Source: Candidatus Poribacteria bacterium (GTDB lineage: Bacteria; Poribacteria; WGA-4E; GCA-2687025). From it: DNA of 35,842 nt. The notes under the pieces were generated by a model that was not told where the DNA came from, did not search any database, and saw nothing but the letters and a program-made list of their open reading frames with translations. Both the position numbers and the translations under genes were made by a program. How positions within the stretch are numbered: position 1 is the first letter of the stretch; every line of letters begins with the position of its first letter. The stretch spans positions 1 through 35,842 of the forward strand of contig JABGQA010000083.1 of the NCBI GenBank assembly GCA_018644665.1, in the 5' to 3' direction. Below are positions 33,011 to 35,842 of the stretch, piece after piece.

Positions 33011-34519
33011 CTAGTCCCTTACGTCGAGGGTGACGAGTTCGTTCGGCACGCCCACGTAGCGCAGCGTATCGGTCGTCCTGAACCCCGCCGACGAGATGTC
33101 GACTCGCCTGCCTTCGATCATGTACAGGCCCTGGAAGCCTTCGTCCGGCAGGTCGACCTCGACGATCTCGAACGGCAGCAGACTGAGGATGCCCGGGGAG
33201 CGGACTTGGATGCGCTCGTGCGGGAACGCGCGATGCAGCGCCTGGGTCTCCGCGAAGCTCTCGCGATCCAGCGTGTAGCGCCCGAAGTCGAACCCAGCGG
33301 CCGATTGCGTCCCGCGTGGGACCTCGGCCAGACCGCCGAGGGAATACGTGCGATAGCGCAGGCCGTACTCCGCGACGGACGCCGGCACGACCGCGTTGCT
33401 CGTGGATCCCTCGCCCAACTGCGAGAACTGGAGCGTCTCGAGGTCCGCCGAAGAGATCCCGGATAGGTCGATGAAGTCGCGCAGGTTCGACTCGGGCGTT
33501 GTGCGGGCGCGCACCTCGTTCACGACGAGCGTCGACTCGACGGCGACGACATCGACCACGTTGTGCGGCGTGAAGCGGAACGGTTCGATGACCGCAGGTT
33601 TGTACGTCCCCACGTAGTACCAGTCCGGGTACTCTGCGGGGACGCGCCCAATGCGACGGTTCGGCCAGAGCGCGACCGTGGAGCGGTAGGGCATGAGGTC
33701 CAGCGTCGAGAGGGACGCCAGGCCCACGCCGGTGTTCGGCGGCTTGCCCAGGTCGCTCATCCGCACGGTGGACCAGATCGGGTTGCCGTCAGAGTAGGTA
33801 ACCTGCAGTTCGCCGCCGGGAGACATGCAGGCGATCAGTTGCGCGGATCGGAGCAGGTCGGACAGTTCCTCGTACAGCGTCGCCCTGTCGTTCTCGACGC
33901 TCGGATACTGGAGGACACCCGTGCCTGAGTGCGTGAGGATGTCCGCGGCCGACAACAGGCTGTCGATCTGCTCGTGTATGGCGACGGGAAGGCCGTCCTC
34001 GTCTCCGCCGGAAACGAGGTCATACGAGGCGCCGACATCGGTAGTGTCCGAAGGCTCCGCGAACGGATACTCGCGCAGACGGCGCAGCGGGTCGAAGCAG
34101 GACAGGATGTAGCTGCGCCCCGCGGAGCCTTCCTTTACGTTCTCGACATCGCCCCGGAACATGAAGAGCAGGTTCGACGGGTCCACGCCGATGGCGACGT
34201 AGACCTCATCGCCCACCTTCGGGGCTCGCGTCATGGCGGCTGAGGCGGCCTCGATAACGCAGTGGGACGTGGCCAACGTCGCGTCGGCGTACTGCTGTCC
34301 GTCGAAGCCCATGCGGATCGACAGGGACACGACATCGTGGAGCGTGTCGCCGTCGGCGGCGGCGTGACCCCCGCGAAGGAACACGTACACGCGCGGCTCT
34401 CGGACGGAGCGGGACTCCTGGACGCGCGCCTTCGCGTGGCGCGGCCACTCCCAGTAGTAGTCGATCCCAATCCCGTAGTAGTGCTCGTGTTCGAGGCGAG
34501 AATCCCAGAAATTCGCCAT
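33011..34519 (-). CDS. Putative phage tail hub/baseplate protein
   Basis: This 502-residue protein starts with an ATG overlapping the upstream stop (TAATG). The N-terminal part has the barrel pattern of gpD/gp27-like hub proteins: VSLSIRMGFDG, then KVGDEVYVAIGVDPSNLLFMFRG, then VENVKEGSAGRSYILSCFDPLRRL. Long beta-rich segments follow, ending QGLYMIEGRRVDISSAGF, like the final domain of hubs. Fold-level inference only. Confidence 0.5.
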   Translation of the reverse strand: MANFWDSRLEHEHYYGIGIDYYWEWPRHAKARVQESRSVREPRVYVFLRGGHAAADGDTLHDVVSLSIRMGFDGQQYADATLATSHCVIEAASAAMTRAPKVGDEVYVAIGVDPSNLLFMFRGDVENVKEGSAGRSYILSCFDPLRRLREYPFAEPSDTTDVGASYDLVSGGDEDGLPVAIHEQIDSLLSAADILTHSGTGVLQYPSVENDRATLYEELSDLLRSAQLIACMSPGGELQVTYSDGNPIWSTVRMSDLGKPPNTGVGLASLSTLDLMPYRSTVALWPNRRIGRVPAEYPDWYYVGTYKPAVIEPFRFTPHNVVDVVAVESTLVVNEVRARTTPESNLRDFIDLSGISSADLETLQFSQLGEGSTSNAVVPASVAEYGLRYRTYSLGGLAEVPRGTQSAAGFDFGRYTLDRESFAETQALHRAFPHERIQVRSPGILSLLPFEIVEVDLPDEGFQGLYMIEGRRVDISSAGFRTTDTLRYVGVPNELVTLDVRD

Positions 34520-35842
34520 TAGAGGGGAAGCTCCTCGCGCGTGGAGGATCGGAGCGTCGTAAGCGTCATGGAGAGGCGACGGTCATGCCCGCTGGTCTTG
34601 CCGGTCCTCAGGAACGACTCCGGTAGGCTTTCGATCTGAACCAGGAAGTCCCTCGTGTAGTGGACTAACGCCTGGGCCTGCTCGATCTGGCCGATCGCGG
34701 CGTTGGGCGCGGTCACGGGAATGGCGAGGCCTGTCGGGCGGACCATGTAGTCCACGCCGGGCGTCAGCGTTGTCGGCGGCCGGACGGAGGCCGGGTCGGC
34801 CCCTCGTGAATCGAGTTGGACGTAGGAGATGGCTTTGGGGTCGCTGGTGAGGTCGATGACGTTGACGCCAAGGTTCCCCATGGATCGCGCGTTCGTGTCG
34901 CGGGCGTCGAACCCGGCGTTGCCGTAAGCGGCGAAGTTCCTGAGGGTGAGCTTCCCGCCGCATCCGCGATCCGTCGCGCGGGTGCGGAAGAGGAGCGACA
35001 CAGGGAGCCCACCCGTGGTCTCGTCGCGCACGGCTCCCAGGAGGTTCGACCCGCGGAAGTCCAGCACCAGCGGGTACGTCCCAGAGCGAGGCAGCGATCT
35101 CACCCGGCGCCAGACCGAGGAGTTCGCATCGAACGCCCACACATCGAACCCGACCTTCCCGGCGCCCGTCGAGTTCACCTCGGACACGCAGTCCACGCCG
35201 ATCGTGACGGCGGTGCCCCAGAACCCCAGCGACGAGTTCTTCGTCGGGATGCTCAGGCGGGCGTAGGTGTACATCGAGTCGGACGACGTGGCGATCGACG
35301 CGCCCGTTGTCGACCCGAGCTTGGAGAATTCGGTCGACCCCCACGAACTCACCCCGGTGACGCTGAACGCCGCTTCGCTGGGCAGGAGCGAGTGGTCGAA
35401 CGTCTGGGCGTAGAGGGTTCCGCCGGTGTAGAAGCTCGTGAGGTTGGCGTAGTCGAGGAGACCCTTCGAGTACGTGGGGAACACCTCTTGGTTGTCCGGG
35501 ACATCGCCGTCGTCGAGGTCGAGGGGCTCGTTGCGGTAGAAGTAGTCTTGGATACGATCGTAGGTCGTGGCGTCGACGCCGTTCCACGAGTATTCGAACG
35601 TGTAGTGTCGCTGGAGCACGTCCACGACGCGCCGGCCGGAGAGCGTCGCGTGGGTCGCCTTGACGGGCGTCACGCGCCGGGAGATCTGGTCCGGGTCGAT
35701 GAGCAGGATGCCCTCGTTGATCCCGGCGTCCGTGACGGTTATCTCACCGTCGATGTCGTTGCCCTGGCAGATGCGGAGCTTCACGCCTGTGGTCCCGGTC
35801 GGGACGTTGACGTCGACGACGGCGCGTTTGTAGTCGTTGTAT
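34519..35842 (-). CDS. Phage structural (tail) protein, start outside the window
   Basis: At least 440 residues are present. A GTG at 35784 could start a 421-residue protein, but it has no ribosome-binding site. The frame also stays open and protein-like to the window edge (YNDYKRAVVDVNVPTGTTG before KLRICQGNDIDG). The gene is therefore probably 5'-truncated. It is beta-rich with few Cys, contains a jelly-roll-like middle (~residues 130-310), and ends in SMTLTTLRSSTREELPL. I recognise no family. Position before the hub gene suggests a distal-tail or tail-shaft component. Confidence 0.6.
   Translation of the reverse strand, partial: YNDYKRAVVDVNVPTGTTGVKLRICQGNDIDGEITVTDAGINEGILLIDPDQISRRVTPVKATHATLSGRRVVDVLQRHYTFEYSWNGVDATTYDRIQDYFYRNEPLDLDDGDVPDNQEVFPTYSKGLLDYANLTSFYTGGTLYAQTFDHSLLPSEAAFSVTGVSSWGSTEFSKLGSTTGASIATSSDSMYTYARLSIPTKNSSLGFWGTAVTIGVDCVSEVNSTGAGKVGFDVWAFDANSSVWRRVRSLPRSGTYPLVLDFRGSNLLGAVRDETTGGLPVSLLFRTRATDRGCGGKLTLRNFAAYGNAGFDARDTNARSMGNLGVNVIDLTSDPKAISYVQLDSRGADPASVRPPTTLTPGVDYMVRPTGLAIPVTAPNAAIGQIEQAQALVHYTRDFLVQIESLPESFLRTGKTSGHDRRLSMTLTTLRSSTREELPL

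Overview
The window is GC-rich bacterial DNA with tail-phage genes at both ends and about 26 kb of ordinary-looking bacterial genes between them. The bacterial block suggests Candidatus Poribacteria or a close relative. It has two phytanoyl-CoA dioxygenase-family enzymes, two aldo/keto reductases, an orphan SAF-domain oxidoreductase, paired NPCBM proteins and an ASPIC/UnbV FG-GAP protein. It also has two propeller proteins ending in an 'NYPNPFNPETWIP' FlgD-like/type-A sorting module, a signature I associate with that lineage. The assignment is inference from gene content only; there is no rRNA or other phylogenetic marker in the window.

Left phage block (1-5352, all minus strand, tightly coupled): small orphan protein, replication-initiator-like winged-helix protein, XhlA-like coiled-coil/membrane protein, small terminase, large terminase, a small protein, and a portal protein cut by the window edge. 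Right phage block (31534-35842, all minus strand): a tail protein cut by the window edge, a putative tail hub, a tail-fibre-like protein and two small proteins, ending at a clear intrinsic terminator (31430-31467). The two blocks are collinear and complementary: one is the front end and the other the tail end of a single head-tail operon. No integrase, repressor, capsid or endolysin gene is visible. Either two prophages flank the block, or one circular molecule carries both phage and the 26 kb block.

Bacterial block, left part (5.4-14.1 kb): a coupled membrane protein/dioxygenase pair; a soluble PAS-histidine kinase without a response regulator; a VWA lipoprotein; an APH-like kinase; a methyltransferase; a small unknown protein; and a second dioxygenase on the plus strand. 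The end of the VWA gene, its 3' flank and a ~95 bp dispersed repeat occur twice. The dioxygenase/membrane pair sits between the two pieces of the second copy.

Middle part (14.3-21.1 kb): a small unknown gene and a bPH-like membrane protein; an 800 bp gene-free stretch with a 22-nt repeat array and a 9-nt tandem repeat; an aldo/keto reductase; the SAF oxidoreductase; an apparent fusion of an ECF-type sigma factor to a membrane segment and a LamG-like domain; and a second aldo/keto reductase. The sigma fusion is the most unusual gene here.

Right part (21.1-31.4 kb): two equal-length secreted NPCBM paralogues, divergent from an FG-GAP/ASPIC protein that is followed by gamma-glutamyltranspeptidase. 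Then comes a ~2.4 kb tandem duplication, promoter region included, of a secreted propeller protein. The second copy's homology stops 4 bp before the phage terminator, which places the host/phage junction precisely.
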